A stretch of 36,589 bases of DNA from Glomus cerebriforme (taxonomy: Eukaryota; Glomeromycota; Glomeromycetes; Glomerales; Glomeraceae): NCBI GenBank assembly GCA_003550305.1, contig QKYT01000093.1:195245-231833 (forward strand), read 5' to 3'. The first letter of the stretch is position 1; every line of letters starts with the position of its first letter. Positions 1 to 11,236 of the stretch are shown one piece after another. A program made the translations under genes and the position numbers. The notes below the pieces were generated by a model that had not been told where the DNA came from, made no database searches, and saw only the letters and a list, made by a program, of their open reading frames with translations.

Positions 1-1997
1 TTTATTTTTAAATGTGATATATTATTATTAATTTTTTTTATTACCTGTTGCATCCATCGGTTTGAATAATTTGTTACAACAATTTTTTATGGCTATCCCA
101 TTCTTCCATTTGTCTACAGCTGCAGATAATACATTCGTCTTTATGGGTGGAAGTTGCTGCCAGAAAATACTGCATTTCTGATTTTAGTTACTAATGTTCC
201 TCTATTACTTCTAATTTGTTTTAGAATCTAACAGAAAATAATAAATAACTATTGGTTAAAAAAAAAGAATAAATAATGCAGAACTTCTAATTTAATTGAA
301 ACTTACATTTTTATAAAAATATTTCTCATATATTACATTTTATAACTTTGATATAAAATCACTAATACAATCTTTGTGATTTTTGAACAAATATTTTTCT
401 GTTTCTTTACAAAATTCTTTCTAAATCAGATAAATTGATTTTTTTAATAAATTTTGGTTACTTTTTTAACAACATTCTAATAAATAGATGTTAATACAAT
501 ATATTAGTATTATTATTTTATACTTATGATTAAATAATAAATCTATTTGTTTATTACCTCAACAAATTGCTTGTCTACACAACTTTTAGATTTATTTTCT
601 TCTAGTTTGAAAATTCTATCATTTAAAAAGTTTTGTAATGCTAGCAATTTATCAATTTTCTTTATTATTAATGAATTTTGTTGAATTATTTTGTTAAAAG
701 AAGAGGACACTATATTATAAAAAATAAATTTATAGTTAAATTAGATTGTTTAGTGTCAAAGATGAGAATTGAAATCATTAAATAAAAGTGTAAAATTACC
801 TCCAGATGATATGTCCCTAGAAATTGTAGTTAGCACTGCTGTTTCTTTTTTCTTTTTTTTTGTTTTTACTATTAGTTGTAGAAGGAAAAAGGCATTTAGA
901 CATTTTGCTTATTATTGTTGTAATAGAAGAAAAAAAAGAATTGTTGTTATAATAAAAGAAAAAAAAGAATTGTTTTTGTAACAGAAGAAAAAAAAGCACT
1001 ATATATTGTGAAGTTCAACTTACAATTTTACAAATTTCATGAGTATTTTGCATAAGTATATTTTGCTAAAGAAAAAAGGAAACAAATTAAGAAGAAAAAA
1101 TGAATCTTACATCTATACACAAGTTCTTTTCAAAAAAAAGGAGTAGCTCATTTCAAAAAATTTTGAAAGCAAAATATGAATTTTACATCTATACACGAGT
1201 TCTTTTCAAAAAAAAGAGCAAAAAAGGAGTTCCCTTTAAAAAATTTTGTATAGTATATGAGTTCTTTCTAAAAAAAGGGAGTAAAAAAAAAGCTTACTTC
1301 AAAAAATTTTGAGAGCAAATTGCCTTTATTACAAATAGTTCAATATTAAAAAAATTGTTAGATGTTAGAAAAGAAAAATAAGGCAAAAACTTTCATGTAG
1401 CAAAAAGTATTTGTCTTTCAATCAAAGTTTTATTTAGACCATTTTATTAATAAAGTAAAAAAATAAAGGAACTAGCGAAAACTTTTGCACAGAAAAAACT
1501 TTCACACAAAACATTACACAGAACAAATATTTTTGCACAGATTGGTTTTAAACAAACAAACAAATAAAAAAAGTTCACATGATCACATGTCACATACAAT
1601 TATATGTTATGCAACTTTAAATAATAATAAAAATTTAGTATGTATGATAGACAGTATACAGATTATCATACTATCTAAGGAGTGAGAATTTGAAGTATAC
1701 TCTGTAATACTATTCTTCAAACTATATTGTGATTTTGAGATTTCTATCACTTTCTTTAACAAATAAACAAAAATTTATTTTTCTTTTACAAGTTATTATT
1801 TTATTATATCAATTTCTATATATATTATGATATACTATATGTATAAATACAGATCGTACTAACTGTACATACTAACTTTCTGAAATACAGGTTTAATATT
1901 ACGTAAAAAAAGTACAGTATAATGTTTCTGTATGTAGAGTTATTTTATTTTTTTCGTACAAATTTATTTTTAAATGTGATATATTATTATTAATTTT
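1..1997. repeat. 35-bp direct repeat at both ends of a 1.96-kb interval
   Basis: Bases 1-35 recur identically at 1963-1997, after which the copies diverge. The left copy starts at the window edge, so the repeat may extend further left. The sequence is AT-rich but not a simple microsatellite. The interval between the copies has no gene I can support. It could be the ends of an inserted element or a segmental duplication. Confidence 0.5.
41..192 (-). pseudogene. short protein-coding relic, family not recognised
   Basis: On the minus strand one frame reads as ordinary protein sequence, including THKDECIICSCRQMEEWD and then QIIQTDGCNR. It has three clustered Cys residues (CIICSC) and a far less biased composition than its surroundings. 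A TAA sits between KKLL and QIIQT where CAA would fit, and other stops flank the stretch. It could be a fragment of a transposon protein or of a multicopy family. No function can be assigned, and there is no intact reading frame. Confidence 0.35.
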
Positions 1998-2500
1998 ATT
2001 AAAGAAATAAAGAAAAATAAAATCATATTAAATATGTATTTCAAAAATTTATATTTTATTTAATTAAAATGATCAAAAATAAAATAAAACTTTTATCTTC
2101 ATATTTTTAACATTCATTTACAACTTACTAAAGTCCAGTAGAATTAGAATAAAGTCAGAGTTATAAATTATTAGAAAAAAAAACAAAACTTTTATATTTC
2201 GATCTGTAAGTATATGAAGTATTTTATTTTTAATGTAAATTTGCAGAATATTTTGCCTGTAGTACTACATAATTATTATAGTCATGTAAATATATGGAGT
2301 ATTTTAACTATTGTACTCTGTAATCCATTATAGTTTTGTAATCCTACAGAATATTTCATTAATAGTACTTTATAAATATTATATTACTGTAAACATATAA
2401 AGTACTACAATAGAAACATAAATATTATGAAAAATTATGGCATAATACTGCATATATATATGGTATTGTTAGACTTTCAGAGTACTTTACATTAAAAATA
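193..2500. other. gene-free AT-rich stretch with degenerate tandem repeats
   Basis: I see no gene here. From about 914 to 1000 three units of roughly 32 bp, each ending in a purine run after GAAG, follow one another. From 1101 to about 1310 a unit containing TACATCTATACAC then AGTTCTTTTC recurs at 1101 and 1177 (period 76), with a shorter third copy near 1259. TTTTGCACAG recurs near 1484 and 1531. Short open frames in this stretch follow the repeats and are not credible proteins. Confidence 0.5.
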
Positions 2501-2519
2501 TTCCTGATAAATCTGATTA

Positions 2520-5000
2520 TATTCTTCACAATATTCATGTTCTTTTAATATTTTATATAACCATTTTTCAGGTTCTTGGCTATTAGTTTTTCATCTCATT
2601 GTTGATATTGCAAATTATAATATTTCATGAATTCAGTAGCATATTGGTGGTTATCTATCTGAAATATATACTCAATAATTTTAGCTGTATAAAATAATAT
2701 AATTGGATTATTTACTTCATCTTTCAATTCTAATTCTTTTTATAAATCAATAAGAATAAACTAATTTAAATCCATCTTTTGTGTACAAGTAATAGGTATT
2801 ATTTGTTATTGATCTTTATATTTAATCGTTATGCAATTTTATTTATAATTTATAAGAGCATTTACATATTTAAGCCAAATATTTTTAGTAATACATTATA
2901 TTTCTTAAATTCAGTGATAATTATATCTATTTTTATTTTTATATCCTGTATTTTTATAGATACTTATTGCATAATTCCTAAGGGTAATATTTTTTTTTCC
3001 TGTTACATCAATAATTTTAATACTTGTTAATGCATTAATTGGATGTTAGACTCGATATAAGAATCTTTTGGAAATAATACATCCAACTGCTCCTAAATCA
3101 ATCAGAATGTTAATTTTTTCTCTATAAACTTCTGCTTTACCAAATAATGCATCCTGAATCTCCTCTGTATATTGTATATATACTGATTTCTCAGCAAGTA
3201 AGCTTTTCATAATTTTTTAAATATATGAAGTGTGTGTTGAAGTAGTTAACTTTTATTTAGCTATTTTTTTATACTATTCAAATGAAATATATTTCCAAGA
3301 TCCTTGTTTTTCTGATTCAGTTTGTTTTGGCTTTTGATTATTGTATACTTTTGTGATATATACATCACAATTATATGTAGGATTATTAAATAAATAGACT
3401 AAATATTTTTCAGATAATTGTATTTCTGTTTTCTCTTTATTTCCTTATGAACTTGAAAAATATATTCCAATATTATTATATAAAATATTTATGATGTAAG
3501 TAGGTCTTTTTAAAATTCGAATTTATTTTTATTCTCCATAATCATTAATTATTTTTACTTCTTCTAAAGGATTCTTCCAAGTTACCGCCTTATTAAAATT
3601 AGAGAAGTTTATATTATACACATTCTTATTACCCTTCAAAGGTGCATAATTTAGTTTAAAGATTGATTATTTTATCATTAAGAATATCTCCTTCTATTAT
3701 TTTAATTGTTATTATTATTTTGTTTATTCTCTTAATTATTATTTTCTTATCATGATCTACAATTACAAGAGATATATCTCGCAATTAAAACATTGGATGT
3801 TGTTATTTCGATTATTATTGTTATTGTTATTATTATTACTATTATTATTATTATTCCTTTATCTACAATTATGAATAAAATAACCAGCTTTATCACAATT
3901 GAAATATCCTCTGTTATTATTATTATTTTGTATACTATTATTAATTTCCTGTTTTGCTTGACTTAATGTCGCAGTAATTCCTTCACGAATTTTTTGTTCT
4001 ACAAGTTATTTCATCAATTCATTTTCTACTGGTTTTTGGAATGTAGCATAAGTTAGTTGAAATATCATCATATTAGTCTGAGCAGATATCATTTCTCCAT
4101 TTATATTTTAAATATATCCTGAAATTAAAGAGTATGCTAAGAGATCCATTCTAATAGAGAATGCTGTTTCTAAGCTCATGCTTTTTCCATTGCCTCTTTA
4201 ACAGTATCTGGTATTGCTGATTATACAGGTATTACAAATTCAGAATGTAATCCTTTAATGAATTCATGAATTTTATTTATATCTGTATAAGATCAATTCA
4301 TTTCCATAATTTCTCCATTGCAGCAATATATTTCTTTATAGTTTCTCCAGTTTTTTGCTTTCTATTTCTTAATTAATGCTTCCATTAATTAAGTTTAAAA
4401 GGATTACAAAAGTAATTTTTAAATAGATAAATAAAAAAATTAGCCATATAGTAATTATTACACTAAGAATGGATTGTTTAATGATTGTACCTGATAAGTG
4501 CTGTTTCTTTTAAGTATGATAATACTAAAATAATTCTATGGTTTTCTGAAACTCAATTAGTATTACAACCTCTTTTAAAAACTTCTAACCATTCAATGGG
4601 ATCTTGATTTTTTCCTTAAAATTCTGAAAAATTTACTAATTTACTTTTCCTTGGTTCTTGACTTCAATCAAGAAATTGTATAGCTTTTTCCATTAATATT
4701 AGTACTACTATTTTCTTATCTACTTGTTCATTTTTCTTATAAGATAAATTAAATCTTCATTTATTACCAAATTGATTTTGATTAGAAATACCTGCAAGAT
4801 TTCAGAAGGATTAAGAAAATTTAAGGGATTATTAAAAAATTCTTTTAATGGATTTGCATTATTTAGCAGAAATATTGTTTGTTCATATAAAAATATCTTG
4901 TGACACTCCTATGAAAATCCTTTATTATTCTAGTTAAAAATCAGAAAACTCTGATATATACTATTATTTGTGATGCAGATAGTGATTTCATTAATCCGCC
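2520..5000 (-). pseudogene. decayed Gag-protease relic of a Ty3-like retroelement
   Basis: Read on the minus strand from 5000 down, a Gag-like block comes first: about 4565-4640 gives FSEF, a stop, then GKNQDPIEWLEVF, the usual Gag core signature. At 3863-3909 a zinc knuckle follows, reading YFNCDKAGYFIHNC, where the first Cys of the CX2CX4HX4C pattern is Tyr. It is preceded by an Asn-rich linker. At 3050-3160 an aspartic protease core reads INILIDLGAVGCIISKRFL, with DLG where retropepsins have D(T/S)G. Near 2830-2870 WLKYVNALINYK matches the usual protease C-terminal strand. Stops and frameshifts are frequent, so no protein is made. No reverse transcriptase or integrase is visible downstream, and no LTRs can be assigned. 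Confidence 0.75.
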
Positions 5001-7290
5001 TGAAATTTTAAGAACAAAATATAAGATAATATATCAATTATACTAAGGGTGTCAGAATAAAAGTAAAGAATTTAGCACTCATATGAAGATCAAGATAAAT
5101 GCTAATAATTTAAAGCAAAGAAAAAAAAGCTAGGTTAGAATTTATGGGCTTTACTTTAATCTACATATAGTTTAATAGGTTTAATAATATTTAATAATCT
5201 TATAATTGTATTAATAATTAATCATTAATATCTATATAAAAGATTAATAATAAAATTCTATAATAATGCATTGTAAAAAATATAAATGATTTAAAGTATT
5301 ATTAATTTATTTTTTTTTATTTGAATTTAGCTAGTAAATAAAATGATTTTATATATTTTTCTATTTGTATTTTTTTTATCTCTCCCTTTAATATTTGATC
5401 TCATATTTTATGTAAAATGTATAATCAAATTGGTCAGGCCTAAACAAAGATAAAAAATTAAGTTTAAAGTTAAATGAAGTTAAAAATCAAATTTGGTGAA
5501 AAATAAAAGTTCACATCAATATATAGTGCTAATTCTAAAGTTTGAAGTTATTCAAAAGTTTATAGAAATTATTGCAAATTTTTACAAAAATAATTTTTAA
5601 AAAAAATAAAAATAATTTTTCTGCTATTCTATACAGATTTTTATTAAAATTTGATAAAAAAAAATGGTGATCAGTAAAAATTACAGATCATTACAATTCT
5701 GTATTCCTAAAAATTTTCTGATATTAGTAAATTAAATAGCTAGAATTTTTGCTGTAAGTATTTTTATATTATTATTTATAATAACTAGTTATATATTTAT
5801 TTATTAATATCATCTTTATCACAATCTTCTTTATCATCACCATCATTACAATTTTCATCATTATCATTTTCTTTATAATTTTCATTACTAATATAATTAT
5901 CATAATTATTTTTATCATTATTATTACTTTCATTACTATTTTTATTATCATCTTCTTTATCATCTATTTTATCATTATTATTTCATTCATTTTCTTTTTT
6001 ATTATTATAATTTTTCTTTCCTTTTTGTTATTTTTTTTTTTTTTTGATAAACTATTCAAAACAATTACTTTATCACTTTTCTTATTATAACTTAATTTTT
6101 AACTTTTTTTGAGTTGAGACTTTTTATCACTAACTTTTAATCATTAAAGTTTGCTATTATAAGCATCACAAATAGTATAAGAAAAGCATTCTTTAAAATT
6201 ACTATTGTAACCAAATTTAATATTGATGCTAGATAGAAACTAATTAAGTTTTAAAAATAATTGACTTGAAGTAAATGCATAGTTATATATTTGTTATGTT
6301 AAGAGTTTTTAACTTTTGATATTTTATCTTTTTGATAGTTATATGAATTATTTTATGGAAATTTAAAACAATATAAACATTTTTGACAAATATAATAAGT
6401 GTTAAAAAGATATTTACAAACAGAATTTTTCATTATTTTTATAAATAATTATAGTAATTTGAAAATGGTGATAATGACAGTACAATTAAGATTATTTGGT
6501 AAAACTAAGAAGTTTAGCAAATAAGTGAAATGACAAAATGTAGTAATTTGATGAAATTATATCAAAGTCTTAATTAAAATTAGCAAAATTTAATGAAAGA
6601 TGAAACCTATTATAAATAGCAAAACTAACAAAACTCTGCAAAACTATAATAAAACTATAGTAAAAATTTGGTGAAATTAAGTGCAGGATTTTAGAAGAAT
6701 TTAGATAAGTAATCTTAAGTATAATAAAGAAAATAAATTATGGATATTGATATTTAGCTGAATAGCTAAAAAGAATAAAATAAATGAAAAGTATATATAT
6801 ATTTGCAATATTTTTATATTCAAAAATTCTTTAATTAATCTTTTATTTTATATATTATAAATAGAATCTACAAATCAGTTAACTTATTAATAATATAACA
6901 TCATCAAAAATTATGAACATTATGTTGACATGCTTTTGTATTCTTAAATTTAATAATTATTATGGAAAACAACAAGCAGTCATATTATTAATAATAAGCA
7001 TGAGATTTTAAAAAGAACTTGTACAGATTTTATCTTATTAATAAATTACACAAGCAAAATAAATTGACCCTATTTATATGTATTTACATAGAAAAAAGAC
7101 TATGATTCAAATATTATGAGCCCACACTCTTAAAGGTATACAGTTTGATCTTGATGTAAGTACAGTAACAGATTATTGATAATATTTTTCAAATGAAGAG
7201 ATATCAGAAATTTTACATGCAAATTTCATAAGAAATTAACAAAAAAATTGGCTGTTCTAAGTAGGATAATGATGATTTTTAGTTAGTTTA
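5001..7290. other. gene-free AT-rich DNA with ATC/ATT microsatellite
   Basis: No gene can be supported. From about 5800 to 6010 the plus strand is a run of imperfect TCAT/TTATCA units that creates a spurious minus-strand frame rich in Ile, Met and Lys. The remainder is unstructured AT-rich sequence. Confidence 0.6.
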
Positions 7291-7300
7291 TTATGTATAT

Positions 7301-7690
7301 AGCAATAGTAAACATGTAATTAGCAAATTTCAATTGATTTTTTGTTTAATAAAATCAAAGTTTATTATTAACAAAATGTTTTGTGATGTATGGTAGCAAT
7401 AGTAAACATGTAATTAGCAAAATTTCAACGTTTTTCTCGCCTCCTTGCCTTTCAGTTTGGTTTTATCTTTATTTATAGTAATTTATTTTTTATAAAAAAA
7501 AAAAAATTATTATTATTCATTTGTATAAATAAAAATCAATATTTCAATAAAACGCTTTCCTTGCCTCCTTGCCTTTCAGTTCGCTTTATCTTTCATTAAT
7601 AATTTATTTTTTTTTATAAAAAAAAAAAATTATTATTATTTATTTGTATAAATAAAAATCAATGTTTTAAAAAAAACGATACCTTTTTTT
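7301..7690. repeat. nested local duplications downstream of the ceramide glucosyltransferase gene
   Basis: A block of about 26 identical bases starting AGCAATAGTAAACATG occurs at 7301 and again at 7395 (offset 94). Immediately beyond, a unit of about 124 bp starting CTCCTTGCCTTTCAG occurs at 7441 and 7565. These two units differ only by small substitutions and homopolymer length changes, and both contain ATTATTATT and TTTGTATAAATAAAAATCAAT. This is a young tandem duplication. No coding content is seen. Confidence 0.75.
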
Positions 7691-7769
7691 TTTTTGATCT
7701 ATAATAATATTTTTTTTACACTAGTATATCTAGCATTACACGCCTCTCCAAATACATTCATAAAGAATT

Positions 7770-7771
<2 letters not shown>

Positions 7772-7812
<41 letters not shown>
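7772..7812. repeat. poly(A) tract, 41 bases
   Basis: There are 41 consecutive A on the plus strand, about 160 bp beyond the stop of the ceramide glucosyltransferase gene on the other strand. It may have come from replication slippage. No target-site duplication was found that would mark it as a retroposed tail. Confidence 0.9.
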
Positions 7813-7815
<3 letters not shown>

Positions 7816-7970
7816 CGAAAACAAAAACAAAAAAAAAGTTCAACTGAATTACAATATTTACACGACCAAATAACAAGAAATATAAACCAAAAGATACATA
7901 CAATATCAATACAAATATAAATTACCTATATCACCACAAAATTATAAATAAATAAAGAAAAAATTAGTTG

Positions 7971-10219
7971 TTATAAATTTACTGACATACTTCTAACCCG
8001 TGATCGATCTTGATTTATTGATTTATTATTAATTGACAAACTTTTCCTATGTCGTCTTTGACCTTCCAATATATTTTTTTCATTTTGTAAATGCATTGAA
8101 AGTCCAATTGAAACACTTCTAAATATTTCATTTAAAAGTGACGACCGTCTTGAATTTAAAGTATCGGAAGTTTTAATGTTTGTTTGGGAAACCTCCGAAT
8201 TGGATGATAATATAGAAGAAGTGGAACTTCGACGAGACATCGATTCAGCTCCATTTGGAGATGATGATGATGATGAGGCAGTAATTTCAGTATCTAAACT
8301 ATCCATATATTCAGGTTCATTATGATATGGCATACCAAAATAATGACCACTTAAAGAACTCTTTAAATAATGACCTGCAGCTTGAATAATTGGATCACCT
8401 TGATTAGATATATCTCTTTCATCAGCACTATCAATTTCTACATTTGCTTCATCATCATCATCATCTCTAACATTTCTTCTTATCTTTGCGTCTTTCAATT
8501 CACACGTTTCAATATTCTCTATAGGATTTCCATTACGTTGACTCTTAAATAAGATATCCAATACAATATTAATAACCAATATCACTGAAGTGAGAATAGA
8601 AACAATGAATTGTTGTTGAAAAAATGCTGATCTTTGACTATCTGAAGTTGAATGAGTAGTATTATAATTTGTGACAGCGGCAACTTTACGAGCTAAAGAA
8701 GGTAATGAAAGACTACCAACAACACTTTGTTGTTGATGTGTTGATGAAACTTTGACAACGGTTGAATCTCGCATCAAATAGTAACTACCATCACGCCAAT
8801 CCACAGTATCACCAAATACAGAATAAATGTATAATGGTAAAGCTGTAATTTCACGTAACGCCCAAGCCATGATAAAACTACGTAAACTTTCCATTTCAAC
8901 ACCTTTCTTACTTAAAGTTTGAAATAATTTCAAATCAATCATGAACCATATGATAAGATGGAAAGCCAAAAAATTTAATGGATGAATATTCCATAAAAGA
9001 TTAAATCCATAAGATGCGCATAATCCACAAATGATTGATTCTGTAAAAGGTTCTATTACTGTGGCAGCTGTAACAGTATATTTACGAATACGAGTCCAAC
9101 GTGAACGACGAAGGAAATAATCAGCAGTACCCATCGAACCAAGGGGTTGATACGCCAGATCACTAGTCATTTCATGTTTATACCCCTTTCTCCAAAGAGC
9201 ACGTGCAATTAGATTATCTTCTGCCATATACTTGCCAAATTGAGCTAATCCACCAACACTTTCAATATCACTTTTACGATACAAATTAGATTTTCCAACC
9301 ACGCAACTATCAGGTCCAATAGCATTAATTGCCAAATACATCTTTGCGTGTACAGTATCCATAAACATCATTTCCAATTCGGAGCCAAAAGTATCAGGAC
9401 GAACAGCAAAAGGAAGATGATGAACAAGACCAACACCTGGTTGACATAATTTGTCTACCGATCTACCTAAACATCCAGAGTCAACATAAATATTAGAATC
9501 CAAAATCCAAATAATGTCATTCTTTGCTGATTCATATGGACGTATCATATTATTAATTTTTGGATTGACACCAACATCACATTCACCTGTATATTATAAT
9601 ATAAGACATTATGAGTAATGAAATCATATTAAATTATTGAAACTAATATTTATATCAAATACCTATAATTAATTTTGCATCTACTTTTGGATATTTCTTC
9701 ATCAAATTCTTAACAACTTTTACAGCAGGATCATTCTCACTAGCCACCGAGAATATGATTTCAAAATTTGAATAATCTTGTCGAAATGATGAAACCAAAT
9801 TCTCGTATAAATTACAATCGACACCTTTTAGTGGTCTTATTATCGTCACTCCAGGTGCTTTATCCGATGATAATTGTGAAGAATTAGATTTTTTTAAAGT
9901 ACTATATCGAGTTCGTCTAAAACAATAAATAAATAAATTAATAAATAAATAATGAATTGAATTGATTACAATTTCTTTAGAATGATATTTACGCAACATA
10001 ATAGCCTAATATGGCAAAACCCATCATTGTTAACCATAAAGTGATTGAGAGAATCATAAAGAACAATTGTATTCTAGAGGATGATTCCCAGACCGAAACA
10101 GGATGATGCATTAGTTTTTGTTGACCATCGGAATAAGTTCTCATTATATAACGATGAATTATCTCGGAAGGTACATGACCTTGATAATTCTGAAAAAGTC
10201 GAAATATATTCTCGTTCAT
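7971..10219 (-). CDS. ceramide glucosyltransferase (GT21, glucosylceramide synthase)
   Basis: Transfers glucose from UDP-glucose to ceramide to make glucosylceramide; the enzyme is a Golgi/ER membrane protein. Three exons, 10219-9993, 9916-9663 and 9586-7971, join in frame through GT-AG introns to 698 aa. Residues about 49-75 form an N-terminal membrane segment. The GT21 signature follows: D109 in GVDCN, D190 in LDSN, D284 in AEDN, and the (Q/R)XXRW motif RRSRW at 320-324. Several hydrophobic segments come after. I chose the ATG giving MNENIFRLF because the upstream ATG adds a Tyr/Ile-rich stretch that looks untranslated. After a last membrane segment (about 480-508) there is a Ser- and Asp/Glu-rich tail of roughly 190 residues with runs such as DDDDDE and SSSSSS. 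This makes it longer than the roughly 400-aa animal enzyme. The family call is firm and the exact start less so. Confidence 0.93.
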
Positions 10220-10560
10220 TTTTTGAAAGGTTTGTTTCTTATTGAAGTATCTATAATACAAACTACAAAAAAGTATATATATATATATATTTTTGCAAAA
10301 AACCACAAGATAGATATATAAAAGTTTTTGAAGTGTTAGAGTAGGTTTGTGAAAGTTGTCAGGAAGAAATCCCTTTTTTTAATCATTCGAACCCTTTAAA
10401 GAACACAAACTATTAAACTTTTTTTCGAACCAAAAAAGATTAGTTTATTCTTGCCTAATGGGTACAAGAACAAAGAACTTACATAAACAGTTAAGAGAAA
10501 AAAAAAAGTTGGAAAACTTTAAAATTAAATATTAATTAATAATGGGGGGGGATATATATT

Positions 10561-10567
<7 letters not shown>

Positions 10568-10626
<59 letters not shown>
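10568..10626. repeat. poly(A) tract, 59 bases
   Basis: Fifty-nine consecutive A on the plus strand, preceded by a G7 run and T-rich sequence. It lies about 350 bp upstream of the ceramide glucosyltransferase start codon. Its length is probably unreliable in the assembly. Confidence 0.9.
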
Positions 10627-10630
<4 letters not shown>

Positions 10631-11211
10631 CGATATTTATAATTGATCAGAACTTTGTATGACCAAATATAAATATTACGACTAGAAGTATAGAACACAC
10701 TAGAAAACTGAAAATTGAAAGTAAGTTTTGCCATAAACTTTTGAATGAGGGCCGATGAATTGCCGAATACTTAAATGACAAATCAAAAAATCACGAGGAA
10801 AAAAAAAAGGGATAAAAATCCGACTTTAGTACGAAACCAAAATAAACATAGTTACATAGATGAATATTTACCATGTGCTTAGATAAATAGTTTTGTAACT
10901 ATAAGAGCAATGAAAATTCCAAAAGAAGAAACATGGCGCTTCTTTTAGCCCATCACAATAAATTCAATTAAAAATTTACTACGGCAAGAATACTGAAGAA
11001 GTTAATGAAATTCCTGCTTAAATCCTGCAGAAAAACAACATAACGTTGCATTATTAATTTCATCAACGGACCGAAATATATATGTAGTGACAATAATATA
11101 ATTGTTCTCCTAACAAAGAAATAATAATCTATAATATAATTGTAGCTGCCACCGAAATTTTTAAGTTTACAAATTAATGTATGATATAATGATGGCACAT
11201 TTAATAACCTA

Positions 11212-11236
11212 ATTTTAGTGGTCCGTTCACTAAAAT
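11212..11236. repeat. perfect 9-bp inverted repeat with 7-nt loop
   Basis: ATTTTAGTG and its exact complement CACTAAAAT flank the loop GTCCGTT. The hairpin opens a patch of unusually GC-rich sequence for this window (to about 11300). It could be a transposon end or a transcribed structure; no partner copy was seen in the window. Confidence 0.6.

Noticed and set aside
769..1312. Open frames on both strands (about 60-70 aa) at 769-999 and 1100-1312
   Set aside because: They follow purine/pyrimidine-run tandem repeats and encode Lys/Phe-rich low-complexity peptides with no domain signal.
2779..3030. Plus-strand 83-aa frame with Ile/Phe-rich sequence
   Set aside because: It is antisense to the protease part of the Gag-protease relic; the apparent hydrophobicity comes from AT-rich codons.
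5772..5963. 63-aa frame of Ile, Met and Lys
   Set aside because: It is a translation of an ATC/ATT microsatellite.
10525..10734. Minus-strand frame with a poly-Phe run
   Set aside because: It is produced by the 59-base A tract; there is no plausible gene context.
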